Shown here piece after piece: positions 32,101 through 41,500 of a stretch of DNA of 64,000 bases. The notes beneath the pieces were generated by a model. It did no database searches and was not told where the DNA came from. It worked only from the letters and a program-made list of their open reading frames with translations. The position numbers and the translations under genes are program-made. Every line of letters begins with the position of its first letter. The stretch's first letter is position 1. Source of the stretch: Heliopora coerulea. Its lineage: Eukaryota > Cnidaria > Anthozoa > Scleralcyonacea > Helioporidae. The DNA is taken from positions 1 to 64,000 of the forward strand of contig JASJOG010000175.1 of assembly GCA_030142905.1 (NCBI GenBank), given 5' to 3'.

Positions 32101-34017
32101 GACACAGGAATCCTTCTTTGTGAGTCATCGTTGATAAAACGCATGGTAAAACATAGAACTTTATCAGCACATTTCTAAACGAACATTTTAAATTTCTTTA
32201 TAAGAATACCAACGTCGTGAATCATCTTCACTACAACGTCTCCATCGTAAACAGGACAGCATTGCACCGCAAATTGCTCGTAGTCCGATCGCTTTTTGTC
32301 GAGACTCTCCGAGCAATGTTCTGTCGTCGTCGACATATTCCGACTTTAATGTGGGGGCATCCCACTGAACTGCGTACGGGGCATCCTAGCACAGTCTCTG
32401 CATCCTAGTAACATGTACTTTGGAAAGTTAAATATTTACACAGCTAAGAATTTCCAATGCAACCCGCAAAAAACATGTACCTAAATACAAGAATCCATTC
32501 CAACATAAAATTCTACAATGACCGCCGCCAAGGCTGTCGAAACGTCAGTTACTTCCACCAACAGTCTTTCTCAAGACTACACTAACCGGGATGATCAACT
32601 TCCACAAACATGAAAGTAAAAGCGGTTGTGTAAAAACAGTAGATCGCAATAAACATGACTTTCTGTCTTTGTTTTGCGAAAACGGAGTTACTTCCGACCT
32701 AAGGTCAGTAACAAATAGGATTTCAATCAAAAAGCAGAACCTTATAAAGGGAAAGAGAAGTATAACAGGAAGGGAAGGTAGGAGAAAGTAGGGAAGGCAG
32801 GGGAAGGATAGGAAGGGAAGGGAAGGGAAGGGAAGGGAAGGGAAGGGAAGCGAAGGGAAGGGAAGGGAAGCGAAGGGAAGGGAAGGGAAGGGAAGCGAAG
32901 GGAAGGGAAGCGAAGCGAAGGGAAGGGAAGCGAAGGGAAGGGAAAGATAAAAGAAAAGAGAAATGGAAATGGTGAGGGAATTGAAATGCGAAGGGCAATG
33001 GAAAAAGAAAGGGGATGGAAAGTGAAATGGACAGGAAAAAGGGCAGGGAAAAGGAGGGGAAAGGAAAGCTGAGGAAAAGGGAAAGGGAAGGGAAATAGAC
33101 AGAGAAAAGGAGAAGAACGGAAAGGAAAGCAAAGGAAAGCAAAACAAAAGGGAAAGGGAACGGGATGGAAAAGGAGAAAGGGGACGGGAAGAAGAAAGGG
33201 AACGGGAAGTCAAAAAGGAAGGAAAGATGAAGTAAACAGAAGGAAATGGTAGGACAGAAAAAACAAGGCACGAATACGGAAGTGAAAAGTGAAGATATAA
33301 GCGGAAGAGGAGACAGACAAAGAAGAGAATTTATTCTAGTGCCGAATGATCTAACGAATACCAACGAACGTCAGTGAATATCAGCAACTTTTTCCTCTTT
33401 AATTATCTTCACTTATAAATAATTCATATGCCAGTTAATAAGTCTATAAAGTCGTTAATACCTGGGGAGTTTGTCTCGTAGTTGCCAATGGAGCTCAAAG
33501 CAATAAGGTAAAAATTGTCGCATTTCTATGTAAGAAGTAACTGCTTTGATCATTATTGTACTATACAGGATTTTTACCACATACAAATAGCAAGGTAAAA
33601 ATTTGTACAAAAATATATCGCATCCATATCACAAATTTCACACCTGAACTAAAAGGTTTTTAAAACGATAGTTCCTGCGCCATTTCGTGACCAGGTGGAA
33701 TCCTTACTAAGAGCAATTGGACGAATGTTTATAAGATCATGTATGTAAGTTGTCAAACCATGCACATACAATTATATGTGAACTACCATGCTGGTGGTAG
33801 TTCATTTTGAGTACGACAGAATCCTGAGTGCCGTAAAACCAAATACTTACCTGCATTAATCTCGCGAATGCGGATTTTTGTCGAGTCTCAGTTAAAAAAT
33901 GCAGAGCCTTCTGAGAAACACAACGCTACGATTGCAGATTCTCAAAAAAATCTGATATTACCATAAATTAGAACTCCTAGAAAGATGAATGACCTGGGCC
34001 TTAAAATCCTTGCACAT
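22050..34017 (-). CDS. Tensin-like gene, amino-terminal half (zinc finger, C1, PTEN-like phosphatase, C2)
   Basis: Minus-strand exons chained in consistent phase encode about 537 residues from the ATG at 32128, in the order C2H2 zinc finger, C1 domain, tensin/PTEN-type phosphatase, tensin C2 and an acidic tail. The phosphatase-C2 pair matches tensins by LDLTYITDRII, MSFPATGLETTYRND, LDFGWPDH, NGIPNFD and FRCQFHTDAV. Tensins link integrins and actin at focal adhesions; PTEN-type catalysis would act on phosphoinositides. Probable start is ATG 32128, although upstream exons are open (separate entry). The last exon (22190-22050) ends at GTAATT one base into a codon, so the message should continue leftward, probably into the 8997-598 exon block. 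If that donor were skipped, it would stop at 22021. The 3' part is therefore unresolved. Confidence 0.85.
22595..25128 (-). CDS. Tensin-like gene: C2 domain
   Basis: Exons 25128-25075, 24678-24620, 24434-24377, 24043-23971, 23780-23650 and 22653-22595 join in phase. Landmarks: YVHYLDDWVENKIKISG, SLYLKHIVVNGIPNFDGKGG, CRPFISIYQEF, RRKFSVTIENGLEVRGDI, VKCSHKSITSGREIIFRCQF, HTDAV, FQLDEAYKG, then KFPEDGAVEFIF. These follow the tensin/PTEN C2 order (I-x-N-G-I-P-x-F-D, then CRP-[FY], then E-G-L-x-x-x-G-D, then F-x-x-Q-F-H-T, then F-P-x-x-x-x-V-E-F-x-F). The C2 domain packs on the phosphatase and helps membrane binding. In the last exon the AG at 22654-22655 is the only acceptor that fits phase. 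Confidence 0.88.
22761..22866. repeat. Pentanucleotide microsatellite with a motif switch
   Basis: ATATT units run to about 22830, then change cleanly to TGTAT units until about 22866. Lies in the intron between the last two C2-side exons and the 23.6-kb exon of the tensin-like gene. Confidence 0.9.
23084..23222. repeat. Inverted repeat with GTGTTTGATCA arms
   Basis: Arms of about 60 bp around a short centre near 23150-23162 (CAGGGCTTCACCCC). Both arms carry GTTTGATCA, GGTATCAAAACAC and GCAATGAATCTC in inverted order. Related CAAACACTAGTGTTT pieces lie just upstream (22975-23010). MITE-like, with no coding sequence. Confidence 0.75.
23491..23550. repeat. CACCAA simple repeat
   Basis: About ten units of ACACCA or close variants within an A/C-rich stretch (23370-23620) in an intron. 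Confidence 0.8.
25238..25505. repeat. Purine (GA/AAG)-rich low-complexity tract
   Basis: The plus strand is almost entirely A and G with scattered C or T. Open frames read from the minus strand here are Leu/Ser/Phe-rich translations of the repeat and are not genes. Lies between two C2-side exons. Confidence 0.8.
25576..28265 (-). CDS. Tensin-like gene: PTEN/tensin-type phosphatase domain
   Basis: Exons 28265-28219, 27921-27854, 27731-27634, 27350-27300, 26760-26705, 26604-26538, 25955-25891 and 25659-25576, all phase-consistent. They encode HIDHEFDLDLTYITDRI, MSFPATGLETTYRNDLKDV, LDFGWPDHLAPPLERL, DPQHVVVVHCK joined to GGKGRTGVVVASYM, then ALSEFAMRRFYDDK and QPSQRR. The signature HCKGGKGRTG keeps the nucleophilic Cys (about residue 294 from ATG 32128), the Arg (about 300) and both basic residues of the PTEN loop, differing from the PTEN loop at one position. 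Tensin-1 has lost the Cys. The sequence is therefore compatible with active phosphatase. The catalytic loop is split by an intron just after HCK. Confidence 0.92.
25983..26475. repeat. 490-bp fold-back element with TA microsatellite centre
   Basis: Left arm 25983-26120 and right arm about 26342-26475 are inverted copies, starting with AAAGGATAAAACACAG and ending in its complement. The centre holds TA runs (26135-26169, 26259-26340). The right arm contains CTGATGA, a small stem and CGAAA in hammerhead-like order. It sits in the intron that splits the phosphatase catalytic loop. Confidence 0.8.
26880..27130. repeat. CAACC-rich low-complexity intron sequence
   Basis: Plus strand dominated by short CAACC, CCAAC and ACCAAC words. 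No frame or RNA feature; degenerate simple repeat within the tensin-like gene. Confidence 0.6.
28694..28893 (-). CDS. Tensin-like gene: small linker exons
   Basis: Two phase-0 exons, 28893-28837 (KMLNSHFESGCNNNTGQDC) and 28726-28694 (NDGKQGPSVKS), both with GTAAGT donors and TTTTAG or TTTCAG acceptors, join the C1 region to the phosphatase domain. Low-complexity, polar content suggests a flexible linker. Such short cassettes are often alternatively spliced. Confidence 0.6.
29146..30174 (-). CDS. Tensin-like gene: C1 domain exons
   Basis: Three exons, 30174-30075, 29798-29761 and 29217-29146, assemble HSFVHAASPVFQACAVC, then EGVTCSACGYTCHLKC, then FSQIPVC. The zinc-ligand spacing is H-x12-C-x2-C-x10-C-x2-C-x4-H-x2-C-x6-C, close to the canonical C1 fold but with shorter loops. 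An earlier in-frame extension of the third exon (to about 29287) breaks phase; the internal acceptor CTTCAG at 29218-29220 restores it and supplies the last cysteine, so I prefer it. Some vertebrate tensins also carry an amino-terminal C1. Short loops suggest an atypical C1 that may not bind diacylglycerol. Confidence 0.8.
31151..31353. other. Stretch open on both strands, possible alternative exon
   Basis: On the minus strand, after acceptor CCAGAG (about 31351), a frame reads SVKSLDSNEIWEKLRNSAKF ... FIAQNN and stops at 31151. On the plus strand, ATG at 31167 opens a 59-residue frame (MKESFATSLPQERSK ... FTLSG). Both look protein-like in composition. The minus frame is phase-compatible with the preceding tensin exon and could be an alternative terminal exon. 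I cannot say which, if either, is used. Confidence 0.25.
31443..32128 (-). CDS. Tensin-like gene: rabenosyn-type C2H2 zinc finger exon and linker exon
   Basis: Exon 32128-31991 starts MTHKEGFLCPVC and carries C-x2-C-x12-H-x4-H (CPVC ... KHWASIH). An EGFLCP-x-C finger close to the start resembles the N-terminal finger of rabenosyn-5 and EEA1, which in those proteins binds small GTPases such as Rab5 or Rab22. It ends KKGFQ at GTCAGT, phase 0. Exon 31502-31443 (60 nt, phase 0) follows with VVRPSSGHISDKFLKTATLQ and joins LHKKHSF of the C1 exon. GTPase binding is inference by similarity only. Confidence 0.75.
32539..32549 (+). repeat. Retroelement-type CGAAACGTCAG motif
   Basis: CGAAACGTCAG preceded by GCCGCCAAGGCTGT; a short remnant of the same repeated element class seen at 20848 and 37925. 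Lies upstream of the zinc-finger exon of the tensin-like gene. Confidence 0.4.
32755..33330. repeat. GGGAA/GCGAA pentanucleotide repeat and purine tract
   Basis: Core 32805-32945 is GGGAA with interspersed GCGAA units, followed by a degenerate G/A-rich tract. Long minus-strand frames here (Pro/Ser/Leu/Phe-rich) are repeat translations, not genes. Confidence 0.9.
33462..34017 (-). CDS. Possible 5' exons of the tensin-like gene (coding or 5'UTR)
   Basis: Three minus-strand segments chain in frame into the zinc-finger exon: 34017-33994 (ATG, MCKDFKAQ, GTCATT donor), 33910-33851 (60 nt, KALHFLTETRQKSAFARLMQ, TTTCTCAG acceptor, GTAAGT donor) and 33493-33462 (LHWQLRDKLP plus two bases). An acceptor TTTAG then opens the zinc-finger exon at about 32174, upstream of its own ATG. 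The second segment has strong splice sites; the others are weak. They could be coding, untranslated, or chance. The start lies only about 260 bp downstream of the collagen stop, so the two genes would be very closely spaced. Confidence 0.35.
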
Positions 34018-34278
34018 TCCAAGTTTCTGGAGTCATTTCCAAGACAATATTTTCCATCAGCAATACATACGAAGTTGTCGAACAAACTTATATCGATATA
34101 TACATATACGGAATTATCTCAGCGTAATTGACAATGTGCTTCTGCTCAGCTCTACAACCTCCGAATTTTCACCTTCAAGTTCTTGTACTGGGCTTGGTTT
34201 CTCGATGCAACAGGCAGTAACTGGACATACAGTTACTTATGTTGCTGATAAGAACTACTTTTTCTAATTTCGTTGCAA

Positions 34279-35548
34279 TTATCGTCTCACTCCAACTTGT
34301 ACGCAAAGTACTATAAACGGATTATAGCAATAAAACTGTCGTGGTTCTAGGACGCTTGTTGTGCCGTTCACTGGGGCAGCGTAGCTGAACGATGATCGAC
34401 CTGCGTCAATCCAGCGTAAACAGTTGTGTGGCGAAAGGTTGCCATCTTTATTAGAACCATGCCAGATTAGTTTCAAAGGCCTGCAAAATTATCAAAGTTT
34501 GTGAGAGACTACGATTAACATGGAAACAGCGAAGACATTAACGACCATCGCAAGCAGCAAAAACAACGCTAGCTCCAGCACCACCACCGAATGCAATAAT
34601 AACAATGTTAACACAAGAAGCAATTGCAATTAATAACAGTAGGAACAGCAGCAACACCAGGAGGAACAAATGCAGTATTAGACGGACTCTACCCGCAGAC
34701 TACAGCAGCAGCAACAACCACATCTAAATTCTCTTACCATCGAGGATGTTTCCTAACATCATGTCCATCAAATGATAATAAGGGAATATCAGGATTGAAG
34801 GCTTCTTCGTCTTTAAACATTGATTTCCAAGACGGGAATAGTTGTTCACCCTACATGAAACGGAAATGATGGCAAAGTTTCGGTTAGAAAGGTATGATAG
34901 TGAAATATAGCCATCACCATCACCATCATTACTGTCAAAATCATCATTATTATGAGGTTAATGATTATCATCACCATCATCATCAGCATTATCATCTTTA
35001 TCATCATCATTACCACATTACCAACGCTATCACCATCATCACCATTACCATCATCATGATCACCATCATCATTACCATTACCATCACCATCATCATTACC
35101 ATTACCATCACCATCATCATTACCATCACCATCATTGCCATCACCAGTACCATCATCATCACTTTTACCAACACCATCAGCATTTTCACCATTACCATTA
35201 GCATTACCATCATCATCATCATCATCATTATCATTACCATCACCATCACCAGCACCATTACTATCATTACCATTACCATTACTATTACCATCACCGTCAC
35301 CTTTGCCAGCACCATCACTATAACCACGTATTCAACACCATTTCAATATTTACTTTCAGATTGGCCACTGGTAGGTGCCTGTCACGTCTTCTCACGATGG
35401 TTTTCACACCCTGAGCATACGAGGACAGAAAAGCGCGATAGGTTCCCTTAAGTCCGGCATCTCGCGATTGCATCCAGCACTTGTGATCAATACTGCTCAC
35501 ACCACCCATAGCTCCAGTCATAGGTTCGTTCAAGGCGATCAAGTGAAG
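34279..35548 (-). CDS. Collagen XV/XVIII exons 36-38: endostatin domain and stop
   Basis: Exon 35548-35354 begins [16 protein letters not shown], then DHKCWMQSR and [12 protein letters not shown], and ends [14 protein letters not shown]. Exon 34850-34738 reads [16 protein letters not shown] and [15 protein letters not shown]. Exon 34480-34279 continues with [10 protein letters not shown], a cysteine in PHNCLRW, and [18 protein letters not shown] before the stop. The order LHL-ALN, C-x-x-R, G-T-RAFLSS, LFPSW, SFDG-DV, WHGS and FIVLC is diagnostic of endostatin. All four expected cysteines are present. The arginine cluster matches the heparin-binding face. The first two of the human zinc-ligand histidines, at the domain's N-terminus, are not evident; the one in LHL is kept. 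Confidence 0.95.
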
Positions 35549-38500
35549 CTGCAACAAAAACAAAACAAATGCTCAGAGGAACTGGGTCGAGCACATTAGG
35601 AGCTGGTTGTACAACAAGCCAAGACAAAAGTTGAACACACCAAAGAAAGAAATAAGGAAATACAATTTTTCTGTCTATAAATTCTTCAACATCTTTTTAT
35701 TCAAACTTGAAATGTCTGATGAAATATTTACAACACTGCAAAGCTACGAAAGATCACACTTCTCATGTCAGAAACTTTTACTCTAACAGATAATCCACTT
35801 CGGGTCAAGACCTCTCCCCTTGCCCGATAAAATTCTCTGGTATTAGCCAGAGAAAAATAAATGAAGATTGACGCGGCCGGGAAGGAGTTCATAATTCATA
35901 AGGAAAATTAAAAAGAAGTTAGCGTTTAACCAGCCTCCTTTTACAGCATTTACAAACTGCTTCTCTCACCTACGTTGTCAGATAAATAAAACTCCTACTG
36001 AACGAGCAGTTTCTGGGCGACTCTCCAGAAATAACCTTTCGTATTATAGAGTATGAATAATAGTTTTAGTCCATCCTGTATCGAGACATAAAGACACTCG
36101 ACTGATGCAGGAGTTACTGTTCTTTGAACACTTACCGGGAACCTTTCTAAGACCCCTTTCCCATGACGACTGTAATCGTCTGGCATTAGCTAGGGTAAAA
36201 TTATTAAGCTGGCAAATGGCAGCAATGCTACTCATCTTGAGTGGAATACTTACATAAGGCGTGCGGGCGTTAACACCTGCGGGTGGCAGCCGAAGTGGTA
36301 GATTTATTGTGGGCTAGATAAATAAATTAAATCTTTAAGAGTCGAAGATGTCAAGAAAAAATACTAAGGAAGGGTAAAGATTTCAAAAACATTTCAAATG
36401 TACCGGCTTTTTTTACGATGTGTGAATGGGGATTAATAAAACAGACGAATATGTTGGGAAAAATCTTTCAGCTGAGGTAGCGGTGAAATATCAAATATCT
36501 GGCATGTCTTACCGCTGGTGTGGCATTGTACACTCCGACGATTTCACTACCGAACTAAACAGAAATAAAAACAAACAAAACAAATTGTGAGCTTCTGTGA
36601 TAAACACAGTACCATTTTGCTGCAATGAAATATGTTGTATACTAAATGAAAAAATTTTGACCAACATAAATAACGCATTGCACATTCCTTTGGCCAAGCG
36701 ATGGCCAAAGGAATCTACGATAAAGACGCCATTGGATAAAAGGGCATTTTTTTCTATGTTAACGTAATTCAAGTTCCTACTTGGGGACGGACTGGGACTC
36801 ACATCTCGAAAAAAGGGTAGAGAAAAAACCTTAATCACACAAACGTTGCTAGGGTACCGAGGTGAGGAAATAATTCATATCGCATCTATTTCAATAGAAA
36901 CACCTAGTAGGCTAGTAGAAACTGAGCCATTAAAGAGATATTTATAAGACAGACATTTGTTAAAAAGGGGCGAGTATATTTAGAGAATTAATCTTTCAAT
37001 TAGAAATGCTGGAAAAATTAAGCGTATTTTGAAGGTTTTTATACAATTTCAATTTCGTCGTTGTCGAGGTAAACATGCAAACAAACACACAGACAGACGA
37101 ACAAAAATACAAACAAATGATGCTGGGCCTATCGCCTACAGATGTGATAACTTGATCAATTCGCTAAAGTGGAAGATTAAAATATACCCTCAGACAATTT
37201 TTGGGTCATCCTGATTATTTCACGAACTTACTTGGATTGACTTCCAGCCTTGACCGTGACGCACAAACAACAACTGAGCACTCAACACAAACGCTATCGT
37301 CCCTTCAGGTGTCAAGGCTCCTCCTTTGGTCAGGTCATCTTCATTATAGAAAGTCACAATCTGAAATAGCAAAACAACAGACAGAAGGTCTTAACTCATG
37401 TCCTTAATATTGTTTATTTTTATTAACGATTTTTTTTTCGCACTGTGTTCAATGAAAAAGAAACAACAAATACCAGAGTTGGATAAAATTCGGAACAATG
37501 CTCTCCAGTTTTTGTCATTAAAATGTTGACTTACTGAAAACTTGCACACTGGCGTTCAATGTTTACTAGTACGACAGTACTGTGCATGCAACTACGACCT
37601 TCCCTCGAGGATTGAAGGCGGTCATTCCTTATCGAATTCAAATGAACAATCCGTTTGACTGTTTCAGTGAGAAATCGAACATGAGTGTGGGCTCTTGCGT
37701 ATATCAAGTAACCTCACCCAGGAGCCCACTGCCCTAGCTGGTTCTTCCTGTGTCCTGACCCCCTTCCTTACCGTTACCTTGGGTCCACTACTGCAACCAG
37801 TTCTATTGGAATCAACAAAATAGTTACCAGCGCTTTACCGGGCGGAAAGCGAAGTCGTAATATAAAAATAAGAGCCCAGCTCAAAATTCTCACAGAAAGA
37901 GACATTGATTAAAAATATATTTTACTGACGTTTCGTCGCTAGACGCGCGACATCTTCAGAGTGGAAATGAATACTGAGAGTTAGCATATTAAACTCAATG
38001 AACTCAATGAAACCATCCGCTCTGTTCCCATTGTCTTGTTCTGATTTATACCTCTTTTCTCATTGCTATTTCCTGTTCTCACACCTTCCTCTTTTCTCAT
38101 TGGTTTTGTGTTATCCTATACTATGTAAATATAATTTAATATGCTAACTCTCAGCATTCATTTCTACTCTAAAGATGTCGCGCGTCTAGCGACGAAACGT
38201 CAGTAAAATATATTTTTAATCAATGTCTCTTTCTGTGAGAATTTTGAGCTGGGCTCTTATTTTTATATTACGACTTCTATTGGAATCAATGAAAAATATA
38301 CCAAGTGATCTCTAGTCAAGACTGGTGAACGCACAAAAAACGTGATTTAAAGAAAAGTGTGAACACGTGCCATCATTCACGACCTACCCCTAGAGTAGGA
38401 GCATTGTCCCTCGCGCTTTGTGCGGCTGCAGTGCGACCTCTCCTGCTTCCATCATTGACATTTCCGGAAAGGCCGGAGATTAGTGGAGTCCCCGGTAAAC

Positions 38501-41500
38501 CTGGAGGTCCTGGAGGACCAGGGGGACCTGGAGGTCCTGGATTACCACGGATGGAAATTCCTGGAGAGCCTTGAGCCCCAGCATTGCCTTTCGGACCACG
38601 TTCTCCTTTCGAACCCTGCCAAGAAAGAACGGATAGAAAAATTTCACCCAAAGCATAAAAACGAACAAAACCCCTGGGAACAACAGAACTAAAGGCCGAC
38701 GATAATGGAACTAACAAGATTAACGACGTCTATAAAAACAACAAGAATAGCAAAAAAAACTGAAACAAAACGAAGAGCGAGAACGGCAGCGATAGAACAA
38801 CAATAGGAAAAGTAAGAAAGCCAAAAGCTATAACACCACAGGGGCAATGGCCTCAGTAATAGCAGCACAAAGAACAGCAACAGTAAAACCAACAGCAACA
38901 ACAACGCTAAACGAACAACAGTGACAATAACAACAATAAGTACAGGAGTCACAGCTACAAAAACGCCACAATTACCATGCACAGCGATCACAGCCATACC
39001 AACAATGAGAATACTAGCTACAACGACTATCGTTATATCTACCACTGTTTGGTTTCTTTGAATTTTTCACTCTCGAAATACTCAGGCCACGGAACACTTA
39101 CTTGTGATCCATCAGCTCCGTCTCGACCAGGATTACCCTGTAAATCAAATATCTTGTTACATCCGTGAAAGCAGACTTTTATACAACACTCCACTTTTAA
39201 AATTTAGTTGAGTGATCAAAACACCTCTTGCCTTGGTCTTTTCCACTTACCGGTGAACCACGCGATCCGGCGTCTCCTTTTTCACCCTGAAATACAGAAG
39301 CAACGATAAATCTTGGTCTAGTAAGGGAGGACACATATTACATAGCTTATCGCAGTCGTGGACAGACACTCCAACAGCGACAAAAATGTTCCTTTTTTAT
39401 ATGAAAAAGTTGAAAAGTCAGTGGTGCACGGAATAGAAAGAAGTTTCCATTTACAAACCTTAATGCCGCCTTCCCCAGTACTTCCTCGTTCACCCTAAGG
39501 TTAAGAATGATTTCACAAAAGAAATTAATCTAATTGCCTTTTGAAACTGGCATTATATTACTATAAATTATCATTTAACCACATGCTTGTACATCTGCCA
39601 TGATTTATTCTTAAATTCAGATTACTCAATCCCAAAGTGCTGGAGTACCTTGGTACTCACGCAGTTAGACTAAAGTGCTGCACTTTTTTGTCTGCGCTGC
39701 TACCGATAAATAACCAAAACTATTACTCAGATGTTTAAAATACATATTTCTTTCCCACCTTTTCCCCTTTTGAGCCAGTTAAACCTGGAGGACCTGCGTC
39801 ACCGGTATCCCCCTTCGGTCCCACAGGTCCTGTATCACCGCGTACTCCAATCTCACCCTTCGCGCCTTTAAAGCCCTAAATTAAAAAAAAAGTGTCTTGT
39901 TTTATAGGACATATGCTGAGAAAGCGAAGCACATCTTTTTCTGAATGAGAACGCCGGTCAAAAAGATAAGTAGAAGACAAGTAGAAGTTTGTTGTCAAGA
40001 GATTCTGTGAGATAACTGCTGTAACTGTAGTTGAAGGTCAACTAAATTACGTCGTCAAAGAGGTGTTTTCTGTTCGACACACAATCACAGAATGGTTTCT
40101 AAATAAACCACTTAAAAGAAGCGCCGGAAAAATTTCAGGGTTTTCCACGGGGTTGTGTTGTTGCCAATGGAATCCAGGTAACGGTCTCCTTGTTGGGAAG
40201 CGAAGTAGTACAGGAGTATCCACCATCTTCAACACGAATATGGCCGCGTAGAATGAAGTTCAGTTAAGGTGGTTAAAGGTCAATTTATTTATCCATGGAT
40301 AAATGATAAATCGGCGATTTACGATTTACGGTTCCAATGAAATGAGAATGTCAGAATACGTAACGAAAATATAAATGTTTTGACCGACACGAATTAAAAT
40401 TTTACTCAGCCCAAGTTTGACTACGGATATAAAAAACTTGAAAAGAATTGAAAGAAAAAAAGTCGTCGCAAAAAAAGAAAATCCTGGCAAACTAATATTT
40501 TAATCTCCTTTGAAATGTCTACCCCCGAATGTCTACTTACATCCAAGTCGTTAAATGAATCCCTCATGCTGATATGAGTGGCCTAGGAAAATGAAACAAA
40601 CTTTGATGACGCACGACACGGCAAATCTTTTTATACGGAGGGGAGGGCAATCGGTTAGATTCAAATTTACATACCTTCTCTACAATTCCCGGTGGTCCAG
40701 GTGGTCCAGGCTCTCCCCGAAGTCCTCTATCACCTTTTACTCCCTGCTCACCTTTAGATCCCATTATTCCCTGTGAGAAATTCAGAGGGAACATGAACTT
40801 AATGTTTCCGAAAGTTTATAATTTGCTCTGCCTAAACCCTTGTTTCGCACATATTTCATGATTTTAAAAGCATTTAATTATTCGGTCAATAACATGATAT
40901 AACGCACCGGGGTTCCCTCGGGTCCTTGCGATCCAGGCTCACCCTAAGATTTGAAAATGAAAGGAATAAGGTTTAGAGTAGAGGGCAACACAACATAAAA
41001 CAGCCAAACGTAAAGATATATGAAACATTTCTCTGCGCGATGCTAAGCAAAAATTCATGTTTTCCCCACCTTGGCACCAGTCACTCCATCTATCCCTTGT
41101 GGTCCTTGCGGTCCGGCTGGTCCCGCTCTCCCTGTTTCCCCTTTTTCGCCTTTGTCGCCACGGTCACCCTGAAATAAAGACAAACGGACTGTAACGAAAA
41201 CAAAATCACATTAAATTACTTTTTTGAATTTTTATCAGTTGTTTACCTTTGCACCTTTAACACCTGGCATTTCAACGGGACCACGGTCACCCTGAAGAAA
41301 AAAAAAATCATAAAATAAGTTAATGTCACTTCTTCATTCATTCAATGGAGAAATTGAGCAATTCCCACCCTGAATTGCGTAACATGTCAGTGGTAATTCA
41401 ACGCAGGTTTCCCCGAAGCATCGAAAAACCTTCCCACAAAAATAGACAAGGCTTTTCACGCGTTAACTGAAAACGCGAACCCGCTCGTTGGCGTTTGCCG

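Noticed and set aside
32545..33364. Two overlapping minus-strand frames of more than 200 codons rich in Pro, Ser, Leu and Phe
   Set aside because: They are translations of the GGGAA/GCGAA repeat and purine tract. The repetitive residues mirror the DNA unit and there are no splice sites or domains.
34894..35451. 185-codon plus-strand frame rich in His, Ile and Thr, and a Met/Val-rich minus frame
   Set aside because: Both are microsatellite translations; the plus frame also runs over a real endostatin exon on the other strand.
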